Source: Nitratireductor alexandrii (GTDB lineage Bacteria > Pseudomonadota > Alphaproteobacteria > Rhizobiales > Rhizobiaceae). Taken from it: a stretch of 64,000 nucleotides of DNA. Below are positions 52,376 to 60,611 of this stretch, one piece after another. The notes beneath the pieces are model-generated. The model was not told the origin of the DNA and did no database searches. It worked only from the letters and a program-made list of their open reading frames with translations. How positions within the stretch are numbered: the stretch's first letter is position 1; each line of letters starts with the position of its first letter. The stretch lies in contig NZ_RBVY01000009.1 of the NCBI RefSeq assembly GCF_004000215.1, positions 62,001 through 126,000 on the forward strand, written 5' to 3'. The position numbers and the translations under genes were made by a program.

Positions 52376-52801
52376 ATGTTCCTCATCGACACCAATCTGG
52401 TCTCGGAAATGTTCAGGCCGAAGCCTGACGCGGGTGTCGTGCGCTTTCTTGAAGAAACGCCGCGCTCGGCGCTGTTGCTTTCATCGATCGTCGTCGGCGA
52501 GCTTTATCTAGGGCTGGCCCTTATGCCCGAGGGGCGTCGACGAGAGGCGCTCACGGTGATGATCGACGCGTTCGTCGACGCCGGCGGCGCGGCGGCCATA
52601 CTGTCCTTTGGCAAGGAGGAGGCATTGCATTATGCCGGTATCGCGGCACGGCGGCGCCGAATGGGGCGGCCAATCACCGAACCCGATGCACAGATCGCCG
52701 CGATAGCGGCGGCACATCAGCTCCCTCTTGTCACCCGCAATGTCCGCGATTTCGAGGATTGTGGGATCGATCTCATTAATCCATGGGAGGCGGCCCTATG
52801 A
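52376..52801 (+). CDS. PIN-domain toxin (FitB/VapC-like ribonuclease)
   Basis: A 141-residue PIN domain: MFLIDTNLVSEMFRPKPD (Asp5), VVGELYLGLALMPEG (Glu42), ITEPDAQIAAIAAAHQLPL (Asp104) and VTRNVRDFEDCGI. This is the acidic quartet needed for Mg-dependent RNA cleavage, so the toxin looks active. ATG 52376 is chosen as the usual FitB start; TTG 52364 would overlap the antitoxin. Its stop overlaps the coaBC start (ATGA at 52798), coupling a toxin to an essential coenzyme A gene. Confidence 0.87.
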   Translation: MFLIDTNLVSEMFRPKPDAGVVRFLEETPRSALLLSSIVVGELYLGLALMPEGRRREALTVMIDAFVDAGGAAAILSFGKEEALHYAGIAARRRRMGRPITEPDAQIAAIAAAHQLPLVTRNVRDFEDCGIDLINPWEAAL

Positions 52802-54018
52802 CCTTTTCCGGCACGCGCATCCTGTTGATCATTTCCGGCGGTATAGCGGCCTACAAGTCGCTCGACCTGATCCGCCGCCTGCGCGAGCGCGGCGCGCATG
52901 TGCGCTGCGTGATGACCGAGGCCGCGCATCAGTTCGTCACGCCGCTTTCGGTCGGCGCGCTCACCGCCGATCACGTCTTCACCGATCTGTTCGACCGCCA
53001 GGCCGAGCACGATGTCGGCCATATCCGGCTGTCGCGCGAGGCCGACCTGATCGTGATCGCGCCGGCAAGCGCCGATCTCCTGGCCAGGATGGCGCACGGG
53101 CTGGCGAACGATCTGGCCACCGCCGTGCTGCTTGCCAGCAACAAGAAGGTGCTCGCCGCGCCGGCGATGAACCCGGCGATGTGGAACCATCCGGCCACGC
53201 GGCGCAACATCGAGACGCTGCGCGGCGACGGCGTTGTCTTTGTCGGCCCGGCCACCGGCGAGATGGCCGAGAGCGGCGAGGCCGGCGAGGGCCGCATGGC
53301 CGAACCGCTGGAGATCGTCGCAGCGATCGAGGCGAGCCTCGACGGCGGTTCGAAGCCGCTCGCCGGCAAGAAGATCGTCATGACCTCTGGTCCGACCCAT
53401 GAGCCGATCGATCCGGTGCGCTATATCGCCAACCGCTCGTCCGGCAAGCAGGGCCATGCGATCGCCGCGGCGCTGGCGCGGCTGGGAGCCGATGTCCGTC
53501 TCGTCTCCGGTCCGGTGGCGATCCCCGACCCGGCAGGGGTCGATACCCTTCATGTCGAGAGCGCGCGCCAGATGCACGACGCCGTGATTGCGCTCTTGCC
53601 GGCCGATGCCGGCATCTTCGTCGCCGCCGTTGCCGACTGGCGCACGCAGGATGCCGCGGGCGAGAAGATCAAAAAAGTCGCCGGCGAAGGGCCGCCGGCG
53701 CTGCAGATGGTGGAAAATCCCGATATTCTGGCCACGATCGGCCATCATCGGCAACGGCCGGGCCTGGTGATCGGGTTCGCCGCCGAAACCGCCGACGTGG
53801 AGACCAACGCGGCCGCCAAGCTTGCCAGGAAAGGCGCCGACCTGATCGTGGCCAACGACGTGTCGCATGACAGCGGCATCGGGGCGTCGGGCGTGATGGG
53901 CGGCGACCGCAACCGGGTACGCATCGTGTCGGGCGACGGATCCGACGCCTGGCCGGAAATGACCAAGGACGAGGTCGCCGCGCGACTGGCCGCGCTGGTC
54001 GCGGCGCGGCTGGCGTGA
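52798..54018 (+). CDS. coaBC: bifunctional phosphopantothenoylcysteine decarboxylase / phosphopantothenate-cysteine ligase
   Basis: A 406-residue two-domain enzyme for coenzyme A synthesis. The CoaC flavoprotein part (about 1-185) has ISGGIAAYKSLDLIRRL, GHIRLSREADLIVIAPASAD and APAMNPAMWNHPATRRN. The CoaB part (about 190-406) has KIVMTSGPTHEPIDPVRYIA followed by NRSSGKQG, FVAAVADWRTQD and GFAAETADVETNA. GGGAGG at 52785-52790, inside the toxin gene, serves ATG 52798. The frame also holds ATG 52783, but this lies before that ribosome binding site. Confidence 0.95.
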   Translation: MTFSGTRILLIISGGIAAYKSLDLIRRLRERGAHVRCVMTEAAHQFVTPLSVGALTADHVFTDLFDRQAEHDVGHIRLSREADLIVIAPASADLLARMAHGLANDLATAVLLASNKKVLAAPAMNPAMWNHPATRRNIETLRGDGVVFVGPATGEMAESGEAGEGRMAEPLEIVAAIEASLDGGSKPLAGKKIVMTSGPTHEPIDPVRYIANRSSGKQGHAIAAALARLGADVRLVSGPVAIPDPAGVDTLHVESARQMHDAVIALLPADAGIFVAAVADWRTQDAAGEKIKKVAGEGPPALQMVENPDILATIGHHRQRPGLVIGFAAETADVETNAAAKLARKGADLIVANDVSHDSGIGASGVMGGDRNRVRIVSGDGSDAWPEMTKDEVAARLAALVAARLA

Positions 54019-54557
54019 ACAAGGGCGTCGTCGACGGCGTGCTCGAGGCGCCCACGCTCGAGACGGAGCGGCTGGTGCTGCGCGCCCATCGGCCCGAGGA
54101 TTTCGACGCTTACGCGGCAATGTGGGGCGATCCGGAAATGGCGCGTTACGTTGGCGGAAAACCATTCAGCCGCGAAGAGGCTTGGGCGCGCATGCTGCGC
54201 CATCGCGGCCTGTGGGCGATGCTCGGCTTCGGCTTTTGGGTGGTGACCGATCGCGCCGACGGCACGCTGATCGGCGAGGCCGGCGTGCAGGAACTCAACC
54301 GCGACATCGACCCGCCGATCGCCGGCATGCTGGAGGCCGGGTGGGGCGTGATGCCGCGCGTCCAGGGGCGCGGTCTCGCCCGCGAGGCGGCGCGCGCGGC
54401 GATAGGCTGGGCGGAGACGCGGTTTCCCAGCCGGCCGTTCGCCTGCCTGATCGACGCCGGTCACGTCCGCTCGATACGGCTTGCCCGCGATCTCGGCTTC
54501 CACGATTTCGCCGTGACCCGATACGCCGGCGAGCAGGTGGTCGTGATGCGCCGCTGA
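54015..54557 (+). CDS. GNAT acetyltransferase (RimJ/RimL type)
   Basis: A 180-residue N-acetyltransferase: LETERLVLRAHRPEDFDAYA, FGFWVVTDRADGTLIGEAGV, the acetyl-CoA loop VMPRVQGRGLAREAARAAI, and SIRLARDLGFHDFAV. The acceptor (protein N-terminus or small molecule) is unknown. The frame opens with GTG 54015, overlapping the coaBC stop by four bases, so it rides on the same transcript. Confidence 0.87.
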   Translation: MNKGVVDGVLEAPTLETERLVLRAHRPEDFDAYAAMWGDPEMARYVGGKPFSREEAWARMLRHRGLWAMLGFGFWVVTDRADGTLIGEAGVQELNRDIDPPIAGMLEAGWGVMPRVQGRGLAREAARAAIGWAETRFPSRPFACLIDAGHVRSIRLARDLGFHDFAVTRYAGEQVVVMRR

Positions 54558-54684
54558 CTGCTGGGCGATCGAACCCGCCCGGCGATGATTGCGGATGTTG
54601 AACACTATGTCACCGCTGCCGCCGCTGCGCGACCCGGCCGGTATCGCCATATTGAGCGGGACCCCAACCACGGAGGCAGAGAAA

Positions 54685-55602
54685 ATGTCCATTCGTCCCG
54701 TGAAGCAGCTCAGCCAGGCCGAGCCGACTGTCGAGGGCGCCGGCGTCAGGCTTGATCGCGCTTTCGGCTTCGGCGATCCCAAGCTCGCCGATCCGTTCCT
54801 GCTGTTCGACGATTTCCGCAACGAGCGGCCGGAGGACTACCGGGCCGGTTTCCCCTGGCATCCGCATCGCGGCATCGAGACCATCACCTATGTGCTGGCC
54901 GGTTCCGTGGACCATGCCGACAGCCTCGGCAATGCCGGCTCGCTCGGCGCCGGCGACGTGCAATGGATGACGGCCGGCAGCGGCATCCTGCACCAGGAAA
55001 TGCCGCAGGGCGATCAGGCCGGACGCATGCACGGCTTCCAGCTCTGGGCCAATCTGCCGTCGAGCCACAAGATGACGCAGCCGCGCTACCAGGACGTCAA
55101 GGCAGCCGAGATACCCGAGATCGTCGACGATGACGGCACCCGGGTGCGTGTGGTGGTCGGCGAGTTCTGGGGCAAGAGCGGCCCGGTCGACGGCATCGCG
55201 GCCGATCCGCAATATCTCGATGTGTGGGTGCCGCCGGGCCGGCGCAAGGTGCTGCCCGTCGACACCTATCGCAGCGCCTTCGCCTATATTTTCGAGGGTT
55301 CGGGAACCTTTCGCGACGCTTCGAGGCCGTTTGGCGTGCTGCTCGAGAAGGAGGTCGACGGCCGCGAGGTGCATCTGCGCGACATGAGCGGCGACCGCAC
55401 GCTGGTCGTGTTCGACACCGGCGACGAGGTGGTGGTGCAGGCCGGCGAAAACGGCATCCGTTTCCTGCTGGTTTCCGGCAAGCCGATCCGTGAGCCGGTC
55501 GCCTGGCACGGACCGATCGTGATGAATACGCGCGCCGAACTGATGCAGGCCTTTTCGGAACTTAACGCCGGCACCTTCATTCGCGAAGGCGCGGCGCGCT
55601 GA
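54685..55602 (+). CDS. pirin-family protein
   Basis: A 305-residue double-cupin protein with the pirin block FLLFDDFRNERPEDYRAGFP, WHPHRGIETITYVLAGSVDH (metal-binding histidines), MTAGSGILHQEMP and the second-cupin segment YRSAFAYIFEGSGTF. Pirins bind Fe and some are quercetin dioxygenases or regulators; the role is unknown here. AGGCAGAGAAA before ATG 54685 supports the start. It stands alone on the plus strand, converging on the VOC gene. Confidence 0.92.
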   Translation: MSIRPVKQLSQAEPTVEGAGVRLDRAFGFGDPKLADPFLLFDDFRNERPEDYRAGFPWHPHRGIETITYVLAGSVDHADSLGNAGSLGAGDVQWMTAGSGILHQEMPQGDQAGRMHGFQLWANLPSSHKMTQPRYQDVKAAEIPEIVDDDGTRVRVVVGEFWGKSGPVDGIAADPQYLDVWVPPGRRKVLPVDTYRSAFAYIFEGSGTFRDASRPFGVLLEKEVDGREVHLRDMSGDRTLVVFDTGDEVVVQAGENGIRFLLVSGKPIREPVAWHGPIVMNTRAELMQAFSELNAGTFIREGAAR

Positions 55603-55638
55603 CCGGGTCCGTCGTGAGGCGGCGCATGACGCGCCGCC

Positions 55639-56031
55639 TTACCGGGTTTCGAAGATCTGGATGAGATTGCCGCACGTGTCCTCGAAAAGCGCGATTGCGG
55701 GCAAGCCTTCCATCGCGGTCGGCTCGCCGCGAAATCTGACGCCCTTGGCGCAGAGCCGTTTGTGGTCCGCTTGAATGTCGTCGCTGGCAAAGGAGGCGGC
55801 GGCAATCCCGGCTTCAAAGAGCGCCTTTTGGTAGTCGCGCGCGAAATCGTAACCGACCGGTTCCAGAAGCAGCTCCGGTCCTTCGGTCTCTGCGGACGTT
55901 GCCACCGTCAGCCAGCGTGCGCCGCCGACCGCGAAATCCTGTTTCTTTTCGAAACCCAGAATGTCGGTATAGAATTTTTCGGCCTTGTCCTGATCGTCGA
56001 CCAGCACGCTTGTCAGTGCGATTTTCAGCAT
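55639..56031 (-). CDS. VOC-superfamily protein
   Basis: A 130-residue glyoxalase-fold protein: ALTSVLVDDQDKAEKFYTDI, GFEKKQDFAVGGARWLTVAT, and IALFEDTCGNLIQIFETR at the C-terminus with the metal-ligand Glu region. Members of this subgroup are often encoded with ArsR and SRPBCC genes, as here. The substrate is unknown. It begins 84 bases after the SRPBCC gene on the same strand. Confidence 0.87.
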   Translation of the reverse strand: MLKIALTSVLVDDQDKAEKFYTDILGFEKKQDFAVGGARWLTVATSAETEGPELLLEPVGYDFARDYQKALFEAGIAAASFASDDIQADHKRLCAKGVRFRGEPTAMEGLPAIALFEDTCGNLIQIFETR

Positions 56032-56115
56032 GTTCTGCCTCCATTGGCATCGAAGGGTCGCCGTACGGGAGCGGGCAATGCCTGCTCCGCCGACGCGGCT
56101 CCGGCTCCGGCATGC

Positions 56116-56655
56116 TTAAGTCCGGGCGAAGCGCTCCTTGTAGTCCGCCTCCAGCGCGGTGATGCGCGACCAGAAGGGCGGTGTCGCCGTGCCTGCGAGA
56201 GCGGCCTCCAGGACGGCGAGATGGGCATGCCAGCCGCTGGAAACATTGGCCATTGCGTCGGCATCGGCGAGCCGCGTGTGGGTCACCACCAGCAAGACCT
56301 CGTCTCCGTCCGGGAAAAGCTCGAACCGCACCACACTGTCCTCGCCGTCGCCCGGCCAGGTCATGGCAAGCACGCGCGGCGGATCGCATTCCAGAATGCG
56401 GGCTTCGGCCGCAACGCCGTTCTCGTTCATCTCGCAATAGCGTGCCGGCGGGGCCTCGTCGGTGAAATTGGCGTGGCGGAACACGAGCCGCACCGCGCCG
56501 CCGGCGCGCAGCTCCATGTCGCCGTCGGCGAGCCATTGCCGGCGCTTGTCGGCCTGTGTCAGATAGGCCCAGATTCGTTCGGCCGGGCCCGGCAGTCGGC
56601 GCTCCAGGCGTACCGTGTCGGCCGCCGTCGCGACGCCGTAGCTCTCATCAAACAT
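56116..56655 (-). CDS. SRPBCC-domain (AHSA1-like) protein
   Basis: A 179-residue START/Bet v1-like protein: VRLERRLPGPAERIWAYLTQ, DKRRQWLADGDMELRAGGAV, ECDPPRVLAMTWPGDGEDS and SSGWHAHLAVLEAALAG. These hydrophobic-cavity proteins bind lipophilic ligands; no reaction is known. It overlaps the ArsR gene by eight bases, so it is coupled to its regulator, a common pairing. Confidence 0.86.
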   Translation of the reverse strand: MFDESYGVATAADTVRLERRLPGPAERIWAYLTQADKRRQWLADGDMELRAGGAVRLVFRHANFTDEAPPARYCEMNENGVAAEARILECDPPRVLAMTWPGDGEDSVVRFELFPDGDEVLLVVTHTRLADADAMANVSSGWHAHLAVLEAALAGTATPPFWSRITALEADYKERFART

Positions 56656-57055
56656 CGCCCTTCCTTTCTTGATTGCGCGACGGGGTGGGGCGGGACGAAT
56701 TTGCCGGCGCGGTTTGCCGCGCCTGTGCGTCCTCGGCCTTGAGCAGGGTTTCGAGACGGTCGAGCCCGCGGGTCCAGAAGCGTTCGTAATGGTTGAGCCA
56801 GGCCTGCGCCTCGGCGAGCCGCGTCGCCTCGAGACGGCACAGATGCGTGCGTCCGCGCACCTCGCGCCGCACCAGGCCGGCGCGTTCCAGTACCTTCACG
56901 TGCTTGGCCGCGCCGGCGAAGCTCATCGCATAGGGGGCGGCCAGCTCGCCGACGCTGAGTGCGCCGTCGCGAAGCCGGGCCAGCATGCCGCGCCGCGTGC
57001 GATCCGACAGGGCATGAAAGACAATATCCAGGGAGCCGTTTGCTTGTTCAACCAT
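56648..57055 (-). CDS. ArsR-family winged-helix regulator, probably leaderless
   Basis: A 135-residue ArsR-type repressor: FHALSDRTRRGMLARLRDGA, SVGELAAPYAMSFAGAAKHV then KVLERAGLVRREVRGRTHL. There are no metal-binding cysteines, so it is not a metal sensor of the usual kind. It heads an ArsR / SRPBCC / VOC operon and presumably represses it. The ATG at 57055 lies about seven bases past a -10-like element with no ribosome binding site. Confidence 0.88.
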   Translation of the reverse strand: MVEQANGSLDIVFHALSDRTRRGMLARLRDGALSVGELAAPYAMSFAGAAKHVKVLERAGLVRREVRGRTHLCRLEATRLAEAQAWLNHYERFWTRGLDRLETLLKAEDAQARQTAPANSSRPTPSRNQERKGDV

Positions 57056-57092
57056 TAGGTTGAATTAATGCGAGGCCGCATAATTGTCAACC
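57055..57092 (-). promoter_or_regulatory. promoter and nested operator of the ArsR operon
   Basis: On the minus strand a consensus TTGACA (57090-57085) is followed after 17 bases by TAATTC (57067-57062), then the ATG at 57055. Two nested dyads overlap this: GGTTGA (57058-57063) with TCAACC (57087-57092), and ATGCG-AGGC-CGCAT (57068-57081). This fits self-repression by ArsR. Confidence 0.6.
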
Positions 57093-57114
57093 GTTCGGTA
57101 TAATAACGGGTCCG

Positions 57115-57142
57115 AAAAAAGGCCGGTGCGGGACCGGCCTTT
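57115..57142 (-). terminator. rho-independent terminator of the peroxiredoxin gene
   Basis: AAAGGCCGGT (57118-57127) pairs with ACCGGCCTTT (57133-57142) around five bases. Read on the minus strand it is followed by a run of T. It lies 25 bases past the peroxiredoxin stop codon. Confidence 0.85.
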
Positions 57143-57166
57143 CGTCAAATATAGGCGAGCGCTCGC

Positions 57167-57823
57167 TCAGGCGGCCGGCTGCTTGGTCTTGCGCAGATAG
57201 GGCAGCACCGTATCGAAGGCGCCGAACTTCTGCTTCGCCGCCTCGTCGCCGACCGAGGTCGGGATGATGACGTCGTCGCCGACATTCCAGTTGGCCGGCG
57301 TGGCGATGGTGTGCTTGGCCGCCGTCTGCAGCGCGTCAAGCGCCCGCAGCACCTCGGCGAAGTTGCGGCCGACATTCATCGGATAGGTCATCGACAGCTT
57401 GAGCTGCTTGTCGGGACCGATGATGAACACCGAGCGCACGGTGGCGCTGTCGTTGGGCGTGCGACCGTCCGGCAGGTAGGCTTCGGCCGGCAGCATGTCG
57501 AACGCCTTGGAAACCGCGAGCCCCTCGTCGGCGATGATCGGAAACTTGGCCTGCGCGCCGCCGACCTTCTCGATGTCGCCCTTCCATTTCTTGTGGTCCT
57601 CGACGCCGTCGACCGAAATGCCGATCACCTTGGTGCCGCGCTTGGTCCATTCGTCGTCGAGCTGCGCGACCGCGCCGAATTCCGTGGTGCAGACCGGCGT
57701 GAAGTCCTTCGGGTGGGAAAACAGGATCGCCCAGCTGTCGCCGATCCAGTCATGCAGCTTGAACGTGCCCTGATCGGTTTCGACGGTGAGATTGGGGATC
57801 GTGTCGTTGATGCGCAAACCCAT
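57167..57823 (-). CDS. 1-Cys peroxiredoxin (Prx6 type)
   Basis: A 218-residue thiol peroxidase with the active site HPKDFTPVCTTEFGAVAQL (Cys45), and SVDGVEDHKKWKGDIEKVGG, then the long C-terminal domain TYPMNVGRNFAEVLRALDAL typical of Prx6. No second cysteine is present, so reduction relies on an outside thiol. It detoxifies H2O2 and organic peroxides in the cytoplasm. Single gene with its own terminator. Confidence 0.95.
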   Translation of the reverse strand: MGLRINDTIPNLTVETDQGTFKLHDWIGDSWAILFSHPKDFTPVCTTEFGAVAQLDDEWTKRGTKVIGISVDGVEDHKKWKGDIEKVGGAQAKFPIIADEGLAVSKAFDMLPAEAYLPDGRTPNDSATVRSVFIIGPDKQLKLSMTYPMNVGRNFAEVLRALDALQTAAKHTIATPANWNVGDDVIIPTSVGDEAAKQKFGAFDTVLPYLRKTKQPAA

Positions 57824-58002
57824 GGCGGTCTCCTTGCTGTTCGTCCGGATCGCATGTCCGGGTGTTTATGTCGGTGCGATCATAGCCGAATTCCAAGACG
57901 ATTCGAGGAAATGGACCGCGCATTTCGTCGCGGTCGGGAATGAAACCGTTCCGAACGAGACGAAAACGGAATTCCGTTCCCGCGCGTCGCCGAACGCTGC
58001 CG

Positions 58003-59589
58003 CTACGCCGCGTCCCGGGCCTGGTAATCCTTGACGGCGTCGAAGCGAACCGCTTTCCAGCGCTCGGCCTCGTAGGTGAGGCCGAATTCGTGTGGCGCGA
58101 GAAACACCGGGTCGCCGTCGAGGTCGCGGGCGATGTCGCCGCGATGCGCATCGATGAAGCGCTGCAATTCGTCCTTGTCGGCGGTGATCCACCGGCAGAC
58201 CGAAAACCGCGCCGTCTCGAAATCCACCGGCAGCGAATATTCCACCTCGAGCCGGACCTTCAAGACGTCGAGCTGCAGCGCGCCGACGACGCCGACGATC
58301 GCCGGCGAGCCGTCCTCGGGCAGGAAAAGCTGCACCACGCCTTCCTCGGCCATCTGCTGCAGCGCTTCCCGCAGCTTCTTGGCCTTCATCGGGTCGCCGA
58401 GCCGCACCCGGCGCAGGATTTCGGGCGCGAAATTGGGCACGCCGCGGAAATAGAGTTCTTCGCCTTCCGTCAGCGTATCGCCGATCCTCAGCGTGCCGTG
58501 ATTGGGAATGCCGACCACGTCGCCGGCATAGGCCTCGTCGGCGGTGACGCGCGTCTTGGCGAAGAAGAACTGTGGCGCCGACAGGCTCATCGGCTTGCCG
58601 GTCCTGACCAACTTGGCCTTCATGCCGCGCGCGAGCTTGCCCGAACAGACCCGCACGAAGGCGATCCGGTCGCGATGGTTGGGGTCCATATTAGCTTGGA
58701 TCTTGAACACGAACGAGGTCATTTTCGGTTCGCTCGCCTCGACCCTGCGTGCATCGGCCTCCTGGGCGCGCGGCTGCGGGGCAAACGCCCCCAGCGCGTC
58801 GATCAGGTCGCGCACGCCGAAATTTCTGAGCGCGGAACCGAAATAGACTGGCGTCAGGTGCCCCTCGCGAAAAGCCTGCAGGTCGAACGGTCGGCACGCG
58901 CCGCGCGCAAGCTCCAGCTCCTCGATGAAATCGGCGCGCTCGTTTTCCGGCAAAAGCCCGGCCACGCGGTTGGAGTCAGGCCCGTTGACCGGCAGGCGCT
59001 CGACCTGGTCGTCGCCGCGCCGGACCGCATTGTCGGCGAGATGGTAGGTGCCGGCAAACGTCTTGCCGCGCCCGATCGGCCAGGTCACCGGCGCCGTGTC
59101 GAGCGCGAGCTTGGCCTCGATCTCGTCGAGGATCTCGAACGGGTCGCGGGTCTCGCGGTCCATCTTGTTGACGAACGTGACGATCGGGATGTCGCGCAGC
59201 CGGCATACTTCGAACAGTTTCAGCGTGCGCGGCTCGATGCCCTTGGCCGCGTCGATCACCATGACCGCCGAATCCACCGCCGTCAGCGTGCGGTAGGTGT
59301 CGTCGGCGAAATCCTCGTGGCCCGGCGTGTCGAGCAGGTTGAAGACATGGTCGCCATATTCGAACGTCATCACCGAGGTGACGACCGAAATGCCGCGCTC
59401 GCGCTCGATCTTCATCCAGTCCGAACGTGTCTGGATCTTGTCCTTCTTGGCCTTGACCTCGCCGGCGAGCTGGATCGCACCGCCAAACAAAAGCAGCTTT
59501 TCCGTCAGCGTGGTCTTGCCCGCGTCCGGGTGAGAAATGATCGCGAAGGTCCGGCGGCGCGCAACGGCCTTTTCGAGTGTCTCTGCCAT
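58003..59589 (-). CDS. prfC: peptide chain release factor 3
   Basis: A 528-residue translational GTPase: G1 SHPDAGKTTLTEKLL, switch region ERGISVVTSVMTFEYGDHVF, G3 DTPGHEDFADDT, G4 NKMDRE and the RF3-specific C-terminal domain (GVVGALQLDVLKVRLEVEYS). It recycles RF1/RF2 after peptide release. Length is normal. A 179-base gap separates it from the peroxiredoxin downstream, where nothing notable is seen. Confidence 0.96.
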   Translation of the reverse strand: MAETLEKAVARRRTFAIISHPDAGKTTLTEKLLLFGGAIQLAGEVKAKKDKIQTRSDWMKIERERGISVVTSVMTFEYGDHVFNLLDTPGHEDFADDTYRTLTAVDSAVMVIDAAKGIEPRTLKLFEVCRLRDIPIVTFVNKMDRETRDPFEILDEIEAKLALDTAPVTWPIGRGKTFAGTYHLADNAVRRGDDQVERLPVNGPDSNRVAGLLPENERADFIEELELARGACRPFDLQAFREGHLTPVYFGSALRNFGVRDLIDALGAFAPQPRAQEADARRVEASEPKMTSFVFKIQANMDPNHRDRIAFVRVCSGKLARGMKAKLVRTGKPMSLSAPQFFFAKTRVTADEAYAGDVVGIPNHGTLRIGDTLTEGEELYFRGVPNFAPEILRRVRLGDPMKAKKLREALQQMAEEGVVQLFLPEDGSPAIVGVVGALQLDVLKVRLEVEYSLPVDFETARFSVCRWITADKDELQRFIDAHRGDIARDLDGDPVFLAPHEFGLTYEAERWKAVRFDAVKDYQARDAA

Positions 59590-59692
59590 GTCGAGGATGT
59601 CCGTTGAATGGCGCGCTTATAACCGCGCCGGTCGCGCCTGTCGAACGGGAATTGTCCGGCCGCGGCGGCCCTGCCGGACAGGCGGCCTTGGA

Positions 59693-60421
59693 TTATTCGA
59701 AGGCGCAAGGCCAGTTCCGCGGCGCCGTCAATCCCCGCGGCAGCTTGGTTGCCGCGTCGCCGCAGGCAATCTCGATCTGCTCCTGCCGCAATCCGGTCGC
59801 CGCCCCGAGATCGACGCCCTCGAACCGGGTCAGGAACAGGAAGGCGCCGGCGAAGTCGACCGGGCCTTCCAGCGTCGTGCCGCGAAAATCCGCCCGCGAC
59901 AGGTTGGCGAGCGCGAAACTGTTGTTTGCCAGTGCCGATCCGGAAAACTCGGCCCGGCCGAGTTCGGCTTTCTGGAAATCCGCGCCTTTCAGCCAGGCAT
60001 CGATGAACCGGCTGCGCTGCAACTCGGCGCTGGCAAAGGACGCGTTTTCGGCCGACAGGCCCGACAGGTCGCTGCGATAGGCCTCCACCTTGCCGAAATT
60101 GGCTTTTTCGGCGCTGGCGCCGGCAAGCGAGGCGCGCAACAGTGTCGCCTTTTCCAGATTGGCTGAATTCAGGCGCGCGCCGCGCAGATCGGTTTCGCTG
60201 AAATCCGTGTCGACGAGCGTGGCCCCTTCCAGATTGGCATCCTTCAGGATCAGCCTGCTCTTGTTGCAGTCGCGCCAGTCGATGCCGGGAACGGGCGCGC
60301 TGCGGCAGTTGGCGGCCTGGGCAGCCCCCGCAACGCACGCGAGCGCGACAGCCAATCCGACCAGCGGCACCGGTTTGCGGCGGGGTCGCGTCGTTGGGAT
60401 GGTGGGTTTTGTTGGCGCCAA
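59693..60421 (-). CDS. exported pentapeptide-repeat protein
   Basis: About 242 residues: a basic start and hydrophobic signal (RPRRKPVPLVGLAVALACVA, GAAQA), then NCRSAPVPGIDWRDCNKSRL followed by A(N/D)LxX pentapeptide repeats (DANLEGATLVDTDFSETDLR, ANLEKATLLRASLAGASAE and so on) forming a right-handed beta helix, and a short C-terminal end with two cysteines. The start is uncertain: TTG 60421 gives a sensible signal peptide. The ATG at 60562 would add 47 residues that overlap the divergent halogenase promoter. Function unknown. Confidence 0.7.
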   Translation of the reverse strand: MAPTKPTIPTTRPRRKPVPLVGLAVALACVAGAAQAANCRSAPVPGIDWRDCNKSRLILKDANLEGATLVDTDFSETDLRGARLNSANLEKATLLRASLAGASAEKANFGKVEAYRSDLSGLSAENASFASAELQRSRFIDAWLKGADFQKAELGRAEFSGSALANNSFALANLSRADFRGTTLEGPVDFAGAFLFLTRFEGVDLGAATGLRQEQIEIACGDAATKLPRGLTAPRNWPCAFE

Positions 60422-60541
60422 GGTTCGAACCTGCCCCGGGTCGATGCTGCGCTCCCTTACTACAGCAAGCGTCGGGCGGTCGCAAAGCGTATCGGCTCTT
60501 CGTCGGCAAACATCCTGGGGAGGCCTGCCTATTGTTTGTAC

Positions 60542-60578
60542 ACTGACGGTTGACAGTATCACTATATGTCAGTTGGAT
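60542..60578 (+). promoter_or_regulatory. candidate promoter and dyad before the halogenase gene
   Basis: A consensus TTGACA (60550-60555) is followed after 17 bases by the weak TTGGAT (60573-60578), inside a dyad ACTGAC (60542-60547) / GTCAGT (60568-60573). It sits about 34 bases upstream of the halogenase start. The -10 is poor, so this is tentative. Confidence 0.35.
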
Positions 60579-60611
60579 GACAGCAGTGGGGACAGCAATC
60601 ATATCGGGAGG

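Noticed and set aside
60405..60440. tRNA-like T-loop sequence GGTTCGAACC, considered as a tRNA fragment or attachment site
   Set aside because: The flanks do not form an acceptor or anticodon arm and there is no repeat or integrase nearby; likely chance within the pentapeptide gene's 5' end.
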